Shown: positions 31,730 through 42,350 of the stretch, piece by piece
Numbering within the stretch: position 1 is the first letter of the stretch
How the letters are laid out: each line of letters starts with the position of its first letter
NCBI GenBank assembly: GCA_001297265.1
Contig: LIHB01000006.1
Location: 1-64,000, forward strand
Length of the DNA stretch: 64,000 nucleotides
Direction: 5' to 3'
Source: Mycosphaerella arachidis
Taxonomy: Eukaryota > Ascomycota > Dothideomycetes > Mycosphaerellales > Mycosphaerellaceae
Position numbers and translations under genes: made by a program
The notes under the pieces: generated by a model
Database searches by the model: none
Told to the model about the DNA's origin: nothing
What the model saw: the letters and a program-made list of their open reading frames with translations, nothing else

Positions 31730-33385
31730 TCAAGTGGACTGCGCTCTTTGTTTGCTCAGAGGCCTGCGAGGCGCATGTTAGAGTCACGGCTTGATCGACA
31801 GGCAGAATCATACTTACACCAAAATCTCGAATTCGCTCCATTTCATAAGCGATAGGTCCGAACGTCGGTAGACCTTGAGTAGGTTGTCAATCGAAGATTG
31901 TGCTTGTCGCCCATCGATCAGTCTCATCATTGGCTTGGATGTTGCAAAGGACGAGTCCAGGACGAGCAAGTTGCGTGAGCCGTCATGTTTGCGTTCTATG
32001 CCGATGATGGTCATTGAGTGCCCAGCTCGTTGAAAATAGATTGGGGGAAGGTTGGTTGTGCGGGAAGTGCCACGTCTCTGCGCCGTCTCTTCACCACTAA
32101 TGAAATAGGCCTCGATATGATCCAGGAGTTCCTCAGCTGCGACTTGGTCGTTGTCGTCATTACCATTTTTGAAGGCAAGCGCTTGGCAGTTGACGCCGAT
32201 GCGGGTGAAGAACGTCAGGGCTTCTTGGGTACCGATCCATTTGCGAGAGTTGAGAATTCCGCCGGTCTCTGTTCTACCATACGCGCCGACACCACTGTCC
32301 CATGCCTTTTCGATCAATTCCTGAATCTTGATCACAGTCGGCAAGGTCTGTGGCCCATCACGATCCATGTGTCGTACATAAGTGAGTAACACCTGGATGT
32401 TCCAGTATCCGCAGAAGTTGCCGTCACATTCGAGCTTGTGAATATGTCGAACACATGGATGACAGAGGAATGTTGCGGAGTTGCTTTTGTCTAGAGAGCA
32501 CAAGTCGGCTAAAACGTCAATCACACCTCGCGTCTCATTTGGTACGACGGCTTGACGAACGAGCCGACCATCACTGCCGATTGTCTGTGTATGCCGCGGC
32601 TCAGCATCGTGTAGTAGGGCATTTCGAACCTTGTCAGGCATCCATTTCTCGAAAGCATAAGGTCCGAGTTCTCGTTTGCCGAGACGACCGGGGTTTGTGG
32701 GAGGTCGAATGTGTCTGACAGTTGATGACCTGCCATAATTCGACGTGCCTGAGAGAAGGTGTCAGTGGGTGAAGTTGTTGGAGACAGGAAGATGTACATC
32801 TAGTGGCGGCAATCTCGATCGAGCATACCGACCACCCCTATAGTCGCGAAGGCCCAAGCAGGAAGAGCAGCATGGTCGAAGGACATGTCACGCTTGCTGC
32901 ATCCACTTACCAGAGAAGAAGCTTAAGATACTGCCAGATCGTCTGCTGGGACTCCTGTCGAGTCTCGACTTCAGCTTATCGAGCTTGCGTGGAGGAGTGA
33001 CGATCTTGGTGCGGCTGCTCCCGGCCTCAGGTCTGTCTCGAGGTGGCGACCTTCGTGGAGGCAAAGGTGGAGGTCTCTCGCTCTCTAGTTCTCGTAGAGC
33101 TGCTGCAGCGTGAAGGTCGAGATGCTCATCGACGGCCGTCAGGTGGATATATTCGCCACATCCTGACCGTGTGCATCGCGTCCATTCGTCAGCAGGCATC
33201 GAATCATGGCTGGAGTTGCTAATGGCAGCAGAGGGACTGCTGTTGGTCGAGATGCGGTTCTTTCTGCTAGGTCGTTCCTCATCTGGTATGAAAGGAGAGT
33301 CGTCTGTGTGTTTCTCTTCGATGTGGAGCTGCACCGAGTACTCGCTGCCATGATGACCACAGAACGGACAGGAAGCATTAGCCAT
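31730..33385 (-). CDS. C78-family cysteine peptidase, ZUFSP/ZUP1-like
   Basis: Exons 33385-32911, 32748-31818 and 31763-31730; introns of 162 and 54 bases. The last exon adds 11 codons (LSKQRAQST at the end). Product 479 residues. N terminus: a C2H2 finger (CPFCGHHG, HIEEKH) and a second Cys/His unit (CTRSGCGEY, DEHLDLH), then a basic Arg/Pro/Ser linker. The peptidase part starts at LGKRELGPYAFEKWMP. The predicted nucleophile is Cys271 in NFCGYWNIQVLL, the histidine His402 in AGHSMTIIGIE, and the acid Asp423 in LLVLDSS, the order seen in C78 enzymes. ZUFSP-type members cut Lys63 ubiquitin chains; others cut UFM1. The fingers favour the ubiquitin-directed type. Intact. Confidence 0.9.
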
Positions 33386-33761
33386 TTTGTGGTAGTCGCG
33401 GCCGATGGTGTGAGCACGTGCCAGATGTCATGATCCAGAAGCAGCAGACGAGATGTGAGATGGACGTCCTTGTAGCAGTGCCTGGTGAGTGTTGTTGGTC
33501 AAGGGCGTTCGTTGCATTGCCACGATCAACACGCAAGCTCAAGCCACCCACTTTGCAGGGTTCCCATCAAATGCCATCAGAATTTGAATGGGCTGCAGCA
33601 TGACGTGGGGCGTGGGGCGCCTGGAAACATGGCAGGTCCATCATGTGAACAACGAACGTCTCTAGTTGACACACGCGCCTGTCAAGCCTGTCAAGCCCGC
33701 TTAATCACCACCACCATCTCCTTCTGTCACCTCGCTCGACCGCCCTACCGCTTCCACCAAC
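33386..33761. promoter_or_regulatory. divergent promoter, C78 peptidase / GET4
   Basis: 376 bases between two divergent start codons, with CT-rich leader sequence before the GET4 ATG. No defined operator. Confidence 0.45.
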
Positions 33762-34892
33762 ATGTCCGCCGCGAAGATCCAAAAGGTGCTCGCGCGCCAG
33801 CAGTCCAAGTATGCGCTAGTGAAGCCCACCGATGAGAAGCAAAGCATCACTAACGGCTGTCCAGAATCGAGGAGGGCGACTTCTACGAGGCACATCAACA
33901 GCTCCGAACGATCGCGAACCGATACGTGAAGTCGCAAGACTGGCCTGCCGCCGCCGACCTCCTCTCGAATGGCGCCCTCATGCTGCTCAAAGCCGGCCAA
34001 GGCGGCTCCGGCTCCGATCTATGCACATATCTGATCGAAGTCTACCAAAAAGCCGAGCTCAAGGCGGATGTACCCAACAAGGCGCGCATATTGAGCTTGC
34101 TAAGAGCATTCCCTCCGAACGAGCCCAGCAAGAAGAAGTTTGTCACTGGTATTGTCGAGTATGACCAGAGCTTGAACACATGTACCCAAGCGTTATACTG
34201 ACGCTGTATGCAGGTGGTCGGCAAAGTACAGTGACTTCCCGGCTGGTGACCCAGAACTCCACCACGTCATAGGGTCGCTATACGCTGAAGAGGGCGAGCC
34301 GTACGATGCTGAGCGCCATCTGACTCTCGGGACCAGCGACTCTGCCTCAGCCCTGGCCGACATGGAGTACGAGTGGTATGCCTCAGACGAGCCTTCAACA
34401 GCTTCACACTACGCTGCCCGCGCCGTCTTCCCGTATCTGCTCATCGGCAACACACGCGCGGCGAACAAGGCACTGCTCCTCTTCACAAGCAGACTTTCTT
34501 CCCTGCACCCTGGCCTCGGCGTCCAGTCCATCTCCTCCCCTAGCAGCGACATCCGCATATATCCATCTCTCCCGCTTCTCAACTTTCTCGGACTCCTCCT
34601 ACTAGCCATTCAGCGTGGCACAAAAGACCTCTTCAATCAACTCAAGACACATTATGGACCGCATCTCAAAGAAGTCCCGCATTGGGACGAGCCGCTGCTG
34701 CAGATCGGAGAGATGTACTTCGGCATCAAAATTCCCAGCCAGAGTAATCCGATGTTCGACATGATGAGCAGCATGTTGATGGGAGGCAGCAACCCGTTCG
34801 CACCGAAGAAGAAGGAGAGTCGACAAGTTACTGCCGGTGATGCAACACCCAGCACGTCGGAAACGCCTGCTCCAGCGCCGGCAGTCGACTAG
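33762..34892 (+). CDS. GET4: Get4-like protein of the tail-anchored protein insertion pathway
   Basis: Exons 33762-33808, 33865-34158 and 34214-34892; introns of 56 and 55 bases. Product 339 residues, usual for the family (about 310-340). Helical-repeat character with conserved blocks YEAHQQLRTIANRYVKSQDW, AADLLSNGALMLLKAGQGGS, FPAGDPELHHVIGSLYAEEG and HWDEPLLQIGEMYFGI. The C-terminal ~40 residues are low-complexity (Lys, Thr, Pro, Ala). Get4 works with Get5 in the cytosol to hand tail-anchored membrane proteins to Get3. All exon joins keep frame; intact. Confidence 0.95.
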
Positions 34893-37609
34893 TATCATGA
34901 TCACAGGAACAGCATGAGCGATAACGATGTAGATTGCGGCTACCTGGGAATCACGTCACGACATCTTAACCGCTCAACATTGATCATCGTTCACCCATCG
35001 TTCATACTAACAGTCTAGGCCTGAGAACAAAGAAAAGGTCGGCATGCGTTCGGCTGATTGGTAATTCAAACACACCAGACGAAGACTCTTGTGGATCAAA
35101 GGCCATTTTGCCATTGGCCTTACCTCTGACGTTGGGGATGGTCTACTCCGGATCGATCGACCAGAGATCTTTGTCCAGAGCTTTGCGTCCAAAGTCTTGC
35201 TACGTCAAATCGGCAGTACTATGGGCATACCAAGGATCGGTATCCATCGTCGAGTCGCCGAAAGCGGGTACGTGACAGACAGTATGGTTTTCACTCGAGT
35301 CTACAATGGCAGCCCATGCATCTTGCTGCACTTTCATTTCATACCTCGAGCAGCTCGCTGTATGACTCGTTCGAGCGATCTGGAAAGCACGAACACAAGC
35401 ATGGATACCCCGAATTTCTCCGAGACAAGAAGACGGTGCGACCTAATAGTGGAAGGACGACATTGTATCGCACACTCTCCACCGTGAGGTACATCCACTG
35501 TTCGATGCGAGGCTCTTCACCAACCTCCCGGAGGGCGGCTATGATCTTATGTCCCCATCGCTTCTGCTGGCGAGCCACAGCGTGGAATCTAAAGTATTGC
35601 TGACTTTCTTCCATAGCCTGCTCAAGCAGAAAGAGCGTCCACAGTGCTGCGCAGCAGACAAGCACGGCAAATCAGCCGCTAGAGATCTCTGCGTTCTTTG
35701 GTTTGCAAGGTGGGAAGGAGGGAGAGGAGTAGGGGGATGTTGAGAGGGAGGATGAGGTGTGATGTTTGGGGTTTATAGTATGCTGCTGAAATAGGTCCTC
35801 GCATCGCACGCATTGCAGAGACCATATTGCATCGAAAGCGCGCAAGCGCTCTCTTCGTCTGCTGATGTAGGTTCTTGATGCTGTCAGCATGCCGATGAAG
35901 GCGAGCTGAGCACGAGTCGTGCTCGACATCATGAACATTGGCATAACGATACAAAACGGAGCCATAGAGGACGAGGCAGCAGTCATGGGAAGTCACACTG
36001 AAATCTCTGGTGAGAGATAAACGTGCGGAGGAAAGACGCCTACGGCGAGAAGAAGAACAGACATTCAATCTCCATATAAAAGCGAGCAAACCCGAAGCCC
36101 TCCAGTTCCAGGCCCTTAAGCCCAGAATCTGATGGGCCTCCTCTTGCTTCTTTGCCCTGCCTCTGCATGTTCACGGCCATCACCGGAGTCAGTTTGGTTC
36201 GTCGTACTCGGGACGGAGGCTGTCGAAGTGATATCGCTTGCTCAAGGCGAGCCCTGTTGCGGGTCTTGGCCTCACAGTTTAACGTCGTGTAGGAGGGACG
36301 CCTGGTGGGTTAGCATTTGTTGTGGTGGTGGTGATGGAGGAAAGGGAAGAGAGAAGAGAGAGGGACTGGAGTTTTGTGCGAGGGTGGAGATCTGTGCGGC
36401 AAGCTACTCATGACTGTTCTTGAAGTATACTGTGTCCTCAGCGTGTGTGGATGACGACTGATTGGACCAATATCGATTTGCCGCATTGCTATGTCCTCGG
36501 CGATGATGTATGCAACCGACAGAACTTAGAGCGAAACAATTCACGTGCTCGTACAGAGCCAGCTCGCAGCTGCAGCCTGAGGTCGCTGTATGCATAAATG
36601 TGGTAGCGGACTGAGCCAGAGCACTGCAAGACCCTCATCGGGCAAGTCCTAGCTATCGTTACCAAGGAAGCGGAAATGTCCCAGGCTGTCGGTATCTCCA
36701 CCCGGAATAGTGTTCATGAGCACGGAACACAGAACGTCATTATGGGGCTTCAGACGTTTCCGCCGATGTGCTATTAAAGCGCGAGCTGTCGCCCGCGAGT
36801 ATTGTCTCGTCCAGGTGTCATAGGGAAAATTGTGTTTTGCGTCTCGAACAGCCAAAGATGTTAAGGATTTCCGAAAGCCGCAGTCAAGTCAGTCGAAGAA
36901 CGCTTACTTCTGATCACAGAGTGGTTTCGCAGCAGCTCGTGCATGTTCACGCCGACACAGCAAAACATCAGCAGTAGAGTTCTTCAAATGACCTGCGACT
37001 GTATCCACGTTGCTGGAATAAGTCTGCTGAGTCTCCTCGCATGAGCTGATTTACTTCGAAGCGCTTTTACAAGGGAGTTCACGACGATGTGGCAGACGCT
37101 GTGAATCTACTCTTCGAAAGCGCACTCGCAACATTGTCACGAGTTGTGAGTTGAATAGACCGTGCGGATGGGAGGGCAACTTCGCGAAGCAGGGCCCATA
37201 GTTCCCATCGAATGCGAGCCAAATTTGGATTTCTGACAAGCCCGTGCTCCAAGATGCAGCCCAATGAAACGCTTGCATATTGTCAAGTCAGACTGCCTCC
37301 GAGCTCTGCGATATGCCCGCTGACTTGTGAGCCCACACAGCAATGCTGTCGTTGGTTGCAGCATGGAAGCAGCACGAGGTCCACATGACATCGGACGTCC
37401 TCACAACGAGGCAGTGCTAAGCTTTGACCATCTGGCGAGAATAAAACTCCAGCTCTCTGCACTCTTTCTTCTTTCCTTTTTTCATCACCACACAGCGCCA
37501 GGCGACTGAGACAACGACACATGACTTCAGTAAGTCTTCCCTCTTTTGCTTTTGGCTGACTTCTTCTTCTTCTTCTTCCCAGACCGTCGCCTTCATGGCA
37601 ACCAACTCA
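34893..37609. other. gene-poor stretch
   Basis: About 2.7 kb. Many short overlapping ORFs on both strands but no recognisable domain. The minus-strand ORF 35339-35665 has a hydrophobic start but no in-frame ATG upstream of it. Bases ~35690-35750 and ~36300-36370 are purine-rich. At 37521 a short start (ATG ACT TCA, then GTAAGT) and a CTT-rich intron ending CCCAG at 37582 look like the first exons of a gene that would run into the tRNA-shaped repeats; its identity is unclear. Confidence 0.35.
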
Positions 37610-37740
37610 GGTGATGTCGTCCAACGGCAGGATACTCAGTGGGCCCCGAGCTGTCTCATTCATTTGACATGCGGAGGGTGGCAACCGTCCGCCAGTACCA
37701 TCAAGCTGAGAGAAGAGGAGTTCGATTCCCTCCATCGCCA
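37610..37740 (+). ncRNA. tRNA-shaped structured repeat, copy 1
   Basis: 131 bases that fold like a tRNA with a large insert in the anticodon arm. Acceptor stem GGTGATG (37610-37616) with CATCGCC (37733-37739) plus a discriminator A. D stem GTC/GAT. Anticodon-arm stem CTCAG (37635-37639) with CTGAG (37706-37710). An inner hairpin GCGGA/TCCGC (37671-37675, 37688-37692). A B-box-like AGTTCGATTCC is present, but only about three of five T-stem pairs form. A TTTT run follows 7 bases downstream. There is no acceptable anticodon loop, so a working tRNA is doubtful. Confidence 0.5.
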
Positions 37741-37782
37741 TCCGCCTCTTTTGAGGCTGTGTCTTTGACACCAAATCTTTTC

Positions 37783-37913
37783 GGTGATGTCGTCCAACGG
37801 CAGGATTCTGAGGGGCCCAAAGCTGTCTCATTCTTTGACATGCTGAGGGTGGCATTTCGTTTAGCCAGTACCATTCAACTCAGAGACGAGGTGTTCGACT
37901 CCCTCCATCGCCA
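37783..37913 (+). ncRNA. tRNA-shaped structured repeat, copy 2
   Basis: 131 bases with the same outline. The acceptor stem is the same as copy 1 (37783-37789 with 37906-37912). The arm stem is CTGAG (37808-37812) with CTCAG (37879-37883), the opposite orientation to copy 1, so both sides changed together. The inner hairpin is GCTGA/TTAGC (37842-37846, 37861-37865). The insert is almost identical to copy 3, while the ends match copy 1, as if recombined. The B-box-like part TGTTCGACTCC has one mismatch to consensus. Confidence 0.5.
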
Positions 37914-37953
37914 TCCGCCTCCTTTGAGGCTGTGTCTTTGACACAATTCTTTC

Positions 37954-38083
37954 GGAGCGGTCGTCTAATGGCAGGATACTGAGGGGCCCAAAGCTGTCTC
38001 ATTCTTTGACATGCTGAGGGTGGCATCTCGTTTAGCCAGTACCATTCAACTCAGAGATGGAGGTTCAAATCCTTCTCGCTCCA
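37954..38083 (+). ncRNA. tRNA-shaped structured repeat, copy 3 (best preserved)
   Basis: 130 bases. The acceptor stem GGAGCGG (37954-37960) pairs fully with TCGCTCC (38076-38082, one G-U) and differs from copies 1-2 at several paired positions on both sides. D stem GTC/GAT around TAATGGCAG. Arm stem CTGAG/CTCAG (37979-37983, 38050-38054) enclosing 66 bases. Perfect five-pair T stem GGAGG/CCTTC (38059-38063, 38071-38075) with loop TTCAAAT, giving the consensus B box GGTTCAAATCC. CCTTTT follows at once, a Pol III terminator. The bases next to the arm stem lack T33, so no anticodon is assigned. It could be a tRNA with a long intron, a tRNA-derived element or a new ncRNA. Confidence 0.55.
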
Positions 38084-40068
38084 ATCCTTTTCATCATTTG
38101 TCGGCGTTGTCGCCGGCATCTGGAGAAGAAGAAGTCTCCTTCCGTCCTTGGTGGTGTCCTATGTCGCCGTCGTGTATTGGTCCTGTTGTTATCTTCCTGT
38201 CGGTGGATCTCTAGCCGCTGTTCGCTAATTCTTCATGCCATCTGCGTTGCCATTCAAGACTTTCGACATGTCGTTAGCCCCACGCATTCTTCTTGAATAC
38301 AGTTCTGCTCTCCTCATCCCAGCTGTCGTTGTTGTACCTCGTCTCCGCTGCAGGCCGCTCAAGTTTGGAGGACTGTGGATCCTGCGTTCTCGGAGACCGG
38401 AGCGTTCCTGGCTTTTCCCTCCCCGCTTGTCGTTGGTATACTCCGTACTTGCTTCCATCCCCAGAATTTTGAGGTGTTGTTGCTGTCGTTGCTCACTATG
38501 CTGTTGTTGCTGCCCACAACGTCGTAGTCGCTGCCCGTTCCCGTTTCATGGCTTGCGACCATTATACACATCGCAGTCCGAGTCGCTAGTTCGCATTGCA
38601 CGCCCATCATACTTTCGTATAAATCCTTGCTATTGCGTGCTTCTGCATCATGTTCTCCCCAACATGGCGAGATACACCGATGCATCTCAGCGAAAGCATT
38701 CACATGCGCGTCAAATTGTCATGCGTCATTTGATCACACGTGTGATGCTCTACTGCATCTCTTTGCGCCCCAGTGATCTGGTCGCTTGCAGATGAATCGC
38801 GCTGCTTGTGATCATAGTGTCCTCCGTTCTCGCAGTGAGCTATCGCTTGACATTACCTACGTTGCATTACCTGCAGCTCGGTCTCGTATCTTCATGAAAA
38901 CAACGCCTATAGCGCCTCGCGATGTCATGTTCTTTCAAGACGTGAGGTGCATATAACACGCTACGCTCGCGTGGCTCGGCTCATCCTTCCACGTTGTTGC
39001 AAGGGCAAGGAGCGTACCGCGACGTAGTCTAAGGACATCCATGTTTCTTTCATCAACGCATCAGGCAAATCAAACCGCTATCGACTATTCGTATGGGACA
39101 AGACTTTCCTTATCCCTGAGGTGCGACTGTGCTGTGTAGTCGGAATTCGCCACAAGCCCAGGGGAGAGATTGACTTGGGGCGACCTGAGAAACAGAGACG
39201 GAAACACTGAACTGCTCGACGAGCACTTATACGCCAGCGACGATGAATGCAGATATGTCCGCGATGGCAAACGGAACGACCAGTCATAACCAGTGCCACA
39301 TCTTTGAAATGGACGCGACCCATGTAGGAGGATCACAAGCAACGCGAATCGCCTCGTGAGAGTCACGACAGCATGATGCACTGTCGACAGGAAGTCTTGG
39401 AATCACGTAAATTCGATGCCTCAGAGAGCCTCGATCGATATGCCGGGGCTATGTGGCTAGCGCGCTGCACCATACTCGCGTGAAAGATTGCTGAGAACAG
39501 TATGTAAGCCCAACTGAATTCCCATCATTGACGCAGTGTCTGCAGCTCAGCTATGCCGACATTGTCCGCTCGTCAGACGACCCCGACCAGCCCAGCTTCG
39601 CCTCGCTGCCCAAGTGCGACGTGAGTTCGAGCTGCAAGACGGATGCTTAAGCCGGGAGATCTCGAGCTTCTCCGCTTCATATGTATTCAGAAGATGGTGT
39701 GGCAATCTAAAGTGCAAATACTAGCAACAAGCAAGGGGGTAAGCCCGCCGATTGTGTCGCTCGGTTTGGTCAAGTTCCAGCAGATTCTGCGTATGCTGGG
39801 AATGATCCGCTCGATAAGCGATAAGCGATAAGCGACTATGAAGATTGAGGTGTGATCGCTTGCCCCCTCGAAGTGAGGTGTCGTTTAATGTTGCACGACG
39901 ATTTGCTCCTTCGACCAGAGTCACACAGGCGAGGAGAACTCTTCTCGACGCGCCGCTTGACCACGAATCGAAGGACGAACAACACCGTCTGCAGAACACC
40001 CAAGCAGCTCGAAGCAACCCAGAAACATACACACCAAGCTCACACGAGACGATATCATCACCTTAGGA
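38084..40068. other. gene-poor stretch
   Basis: About 2 kb after the tRNA-shaped array. A 186-codon plus-strand ORF (38235-38795) is open but looks compositional (Arg-, Cys- and Ser-rich) and is opposed by minus-strand ORFs. Nothing recognisable otherwise. Confidence 0.4.
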
Positions 40069-40550
40069 ATGGCCACTGACCACGAGACTGTCAATCCGCT
40101 AACATCTGGTCTCAGTATATTCTGGACAGCCGCCAGCAACACCATCTTGGTATACCTCGTCTATCATGCATACATCAACATGCACTTCTTCATGGACTAT
40201 CTCGTCAGACCAGTCAGCAGCCGAAAATATGTCGATTACATGGGTAACCAGACTGAAGGCACAACCTCCAACCAAGCCTTGAGACTGACCATCTTACAGA
40301 CCTCACTCGAACAGACGACATCTGCTTCTTCCTCTGCTCTGGAGCCCTCGCCACCTTCTCGATCTTATCCATGAGTGTCTGGTATGCCATCATTGATGTA
40401 TTCTGGCCGATGCGATTCGTCTTCTGGTCCACGGTGCTGTTGTTCTCAGCTGCGACGACATTCGGCATCGTCTGGGATCTTGGCATGCTCAAATGGGCGG
40501 CGAAGGTGTCTCGAGCTTGCAAACACTTTTTGCGGGATGGCGAGAAGTGA
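40069..40550 (+). CDS. small membrane protein, two exons
   Basis: Exons 40069-40243 and 40300-40550; the 56-base intron (GTAACC donor, GACTGAC branch, TTACAG acceptor) restores a frame rich in membrane segments. Product 141 residues. Segments: TILVYLVYHAYINMHFFMDY (residues ~25-45), ICFFLCSGALATFSILSMSV and RFVFWSTVLLFSAATTFGIV. A basic C terminus ends KHFLRDGEK. The final TGA overlaps a GTGAGT, so a further intron and a few more codons are possible. No family recognised; an integral membrane protein of three or four helices. Confidence 0.6.
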
Positions 40551-42350
40551 GTCTATCTTGGGTAACGGCGATCTTGTGGCTGTAGCAGCGTTGTATACTA
40601 TGTCTGTTGATATTCGTCGACGCCAGGAGTCAACGCAGATGCGTATTCCAGTGGAGTTGATGGTCGTCTGAGGGCGTGAGAAGGAAAGATGGCAAGTGTG
40701 AGAGGGTAGAGGGCAAGGTGTGGTTCAGATGTCATCTAAGCTGAGTCTATTGGTTTGATCACTGATAGTATTATAGAACTGCCGCAAGACGATAGACGAG
40801 GGATGTGACACGAAAATTAATTCAGAGAGTGAGGAAGTTGGAGGTCTGCTGTTCTATGTGGTGTCATGTAGACTTGAAAGCATCTATACTACCCAGACCA
40901 GTGTTTTAAGACATTTGATGACACCTCTCCAATACTCATCTCCATCATTACAATCCTCAAAGTCACCTCGGGCTTTTGCGCGTTCGACGCCGGCACCGTC
41001 CTTGTCCTCCTCGGGCGCTTCCTGCTTTAGCTGAGACGACCCTGCGTATATGTACTAACCCGAGCTGCTCTCTACTTAGTTAGCCGCATCCTGTGTTTCT
41101 GCCTGTCCATCCGCAGTATACCTCAATTCGTTTGGACCATGGCCGCACGCTTTGTGGTGGCTCTGACTCTTTTCTGGCTATCGTACATTCGTTCTTGGGA
41201 CTGTGCCATGTTCCGACTCATTCAGTAATAGCTTCGATGGCAGTAATAGCTTCGATGGCATACAAGGGTGGTCATTCAGAAGATTCTATATGTGACGATG
41301 CCCGAGCGACATTAGTCGAGGCTATCGACAGCTTCACGCACGTTCGGAATCGCTGGACACCAGCACAGAAACCCCTCATTCTGTTCACTTAGTGTGAAGC
41401 GCTGGTGGTGCATATTCGATGCTTGTAGCGACTGTGCTGAAGCTTTTATACCGGCGTCAACCGTAGCAGCAGATTTTGCGTGAGTAACGCGTTATTGAAG
41501 GTCTCATGCTGCTCAAGGCATGTACCAAGCACAATACTTCTCCATCTTCAAGATGGTCAGTTGTATATGATGTCCTTGCAGCCCATTGCTGCTCTGCTCA
41601 ACGTCGCCTCCACTTGTGGCACTCTGTCAGCGGCAGGGCTCGCTGCGTATCTTTCGCCCGGCCCTGTCGCTCTTCCATTTATTCAATTCCATACGAATCC
41701 ATTCTCTATTGTATATAAACCACAGGATGCATTGCGATGAATGTGCTGCAGCACATTCACCGCAATGTGGGTCGGCTTAGCCTTGGCGGCCCCCACTTTT
41801 GGCCAGTGCTTCACGCTGACGATTATTGTTTCCTTGAGGGAGCGCACTTAAAGTCAACGCCACCGGCAAAATCTTCTTACAGCACAGCAATTCAATAAGA
41901 CCAGCACTACTACCACGCGGTACCGCGGAGGTCCCAGCTACAATGGTAGTTATCAGTACCCGAACTTCGCTGCCGGCGTCATGGACCGTAATTTCCACAA
42001 GTATTTGTATAGCCAGTACGGACCCAAATAATGCGGTAGTCCGGCCGTGTAATCCGGCTTCAAATGGCGGCTGGGATGGTATGGGCGGGCAAATGTTTCA
42101 TGGCAACTGGCGCAGGCAGTTCATGGGGATGCACAGGTCCAATACGTCCCGGCACTGGGGCGATGCCAATCCTGGAGGGTTCTGGTGAGATGAGCATTGA
42201 TGCTGGGGAAACAGCTTCTTCCGTTTCTTGATCTGATGGTCCCAATGTGGGCGTTGTGGTTTGATTTCTCTTCGGGCTGTGTGTGGCTTTCCCCTATTCG
42301 AAGCGTACTTGTTCATGTTGTTCGAAGGAACACATCCAGGTCCGCGGTCC
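40551..42350. other. gene-poor stretch
   Basis: About 1.8 kb with short ORFs only. It contains a 38-base palindrome at 41730-41767. Near 41900-42180, Tyr/Asn- and Gly/Met-rich codons appear in two frames broken by stops, possibly a decayed low-complexity gene. Confidence 0.35.
41730..41767. repeat. 38-base near-perfect palindrome
   Basis: CATTGCG-A-TGAATGTGCTG is followed directly by CAGCACATTCA-C-CGCAATG. The two 19-base halves are inverted copies with one mismatch and no spacer, centred on CTGCAG. It could form a hairpin or cruciform. It lies in a gene-poor stretch, so no regulated gene can be named. Confidence 0.8.

Larger units (their letters stand above)
37610..38090 (+). repeat. three-copy tandem array with hairpin-bearing spacers
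   Basis: The three tRNA-shaped units repeat at a period of about 172 bases. The two spacers (37741-37782 and 37914-37953) are also alike, and each carries two perfect short hairpins: GCCTC/GAGGC and GTGTC/GACAC (37744-37757 and 37759-37771 in the first spacer). The array ends in CCTTTT at ~38085-38090. Confidence 0.75.

Noticed and set aside
37639..37941. Protein-coding reading of the tandem repeats
   Set aside because: The frame GDVVQRQD..LHRHPP recurs only because the DNA repeats; pairing evidence favours RNA, and copy 3 is stopped in this frame.
37610..38083. Three ordinary intron-containing tRNA genes
   Set aside because: Acceptor and T arms fit, but the arm loop lacks T33 and no consistent anticodon appears in the three copies, so a tRNA identity is not claimed.
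38235..38795. 186-codon plus-strand ORF
   Set aside because: Arg/Cys/Ser bias from CT-rich DNA and no conserved motif.
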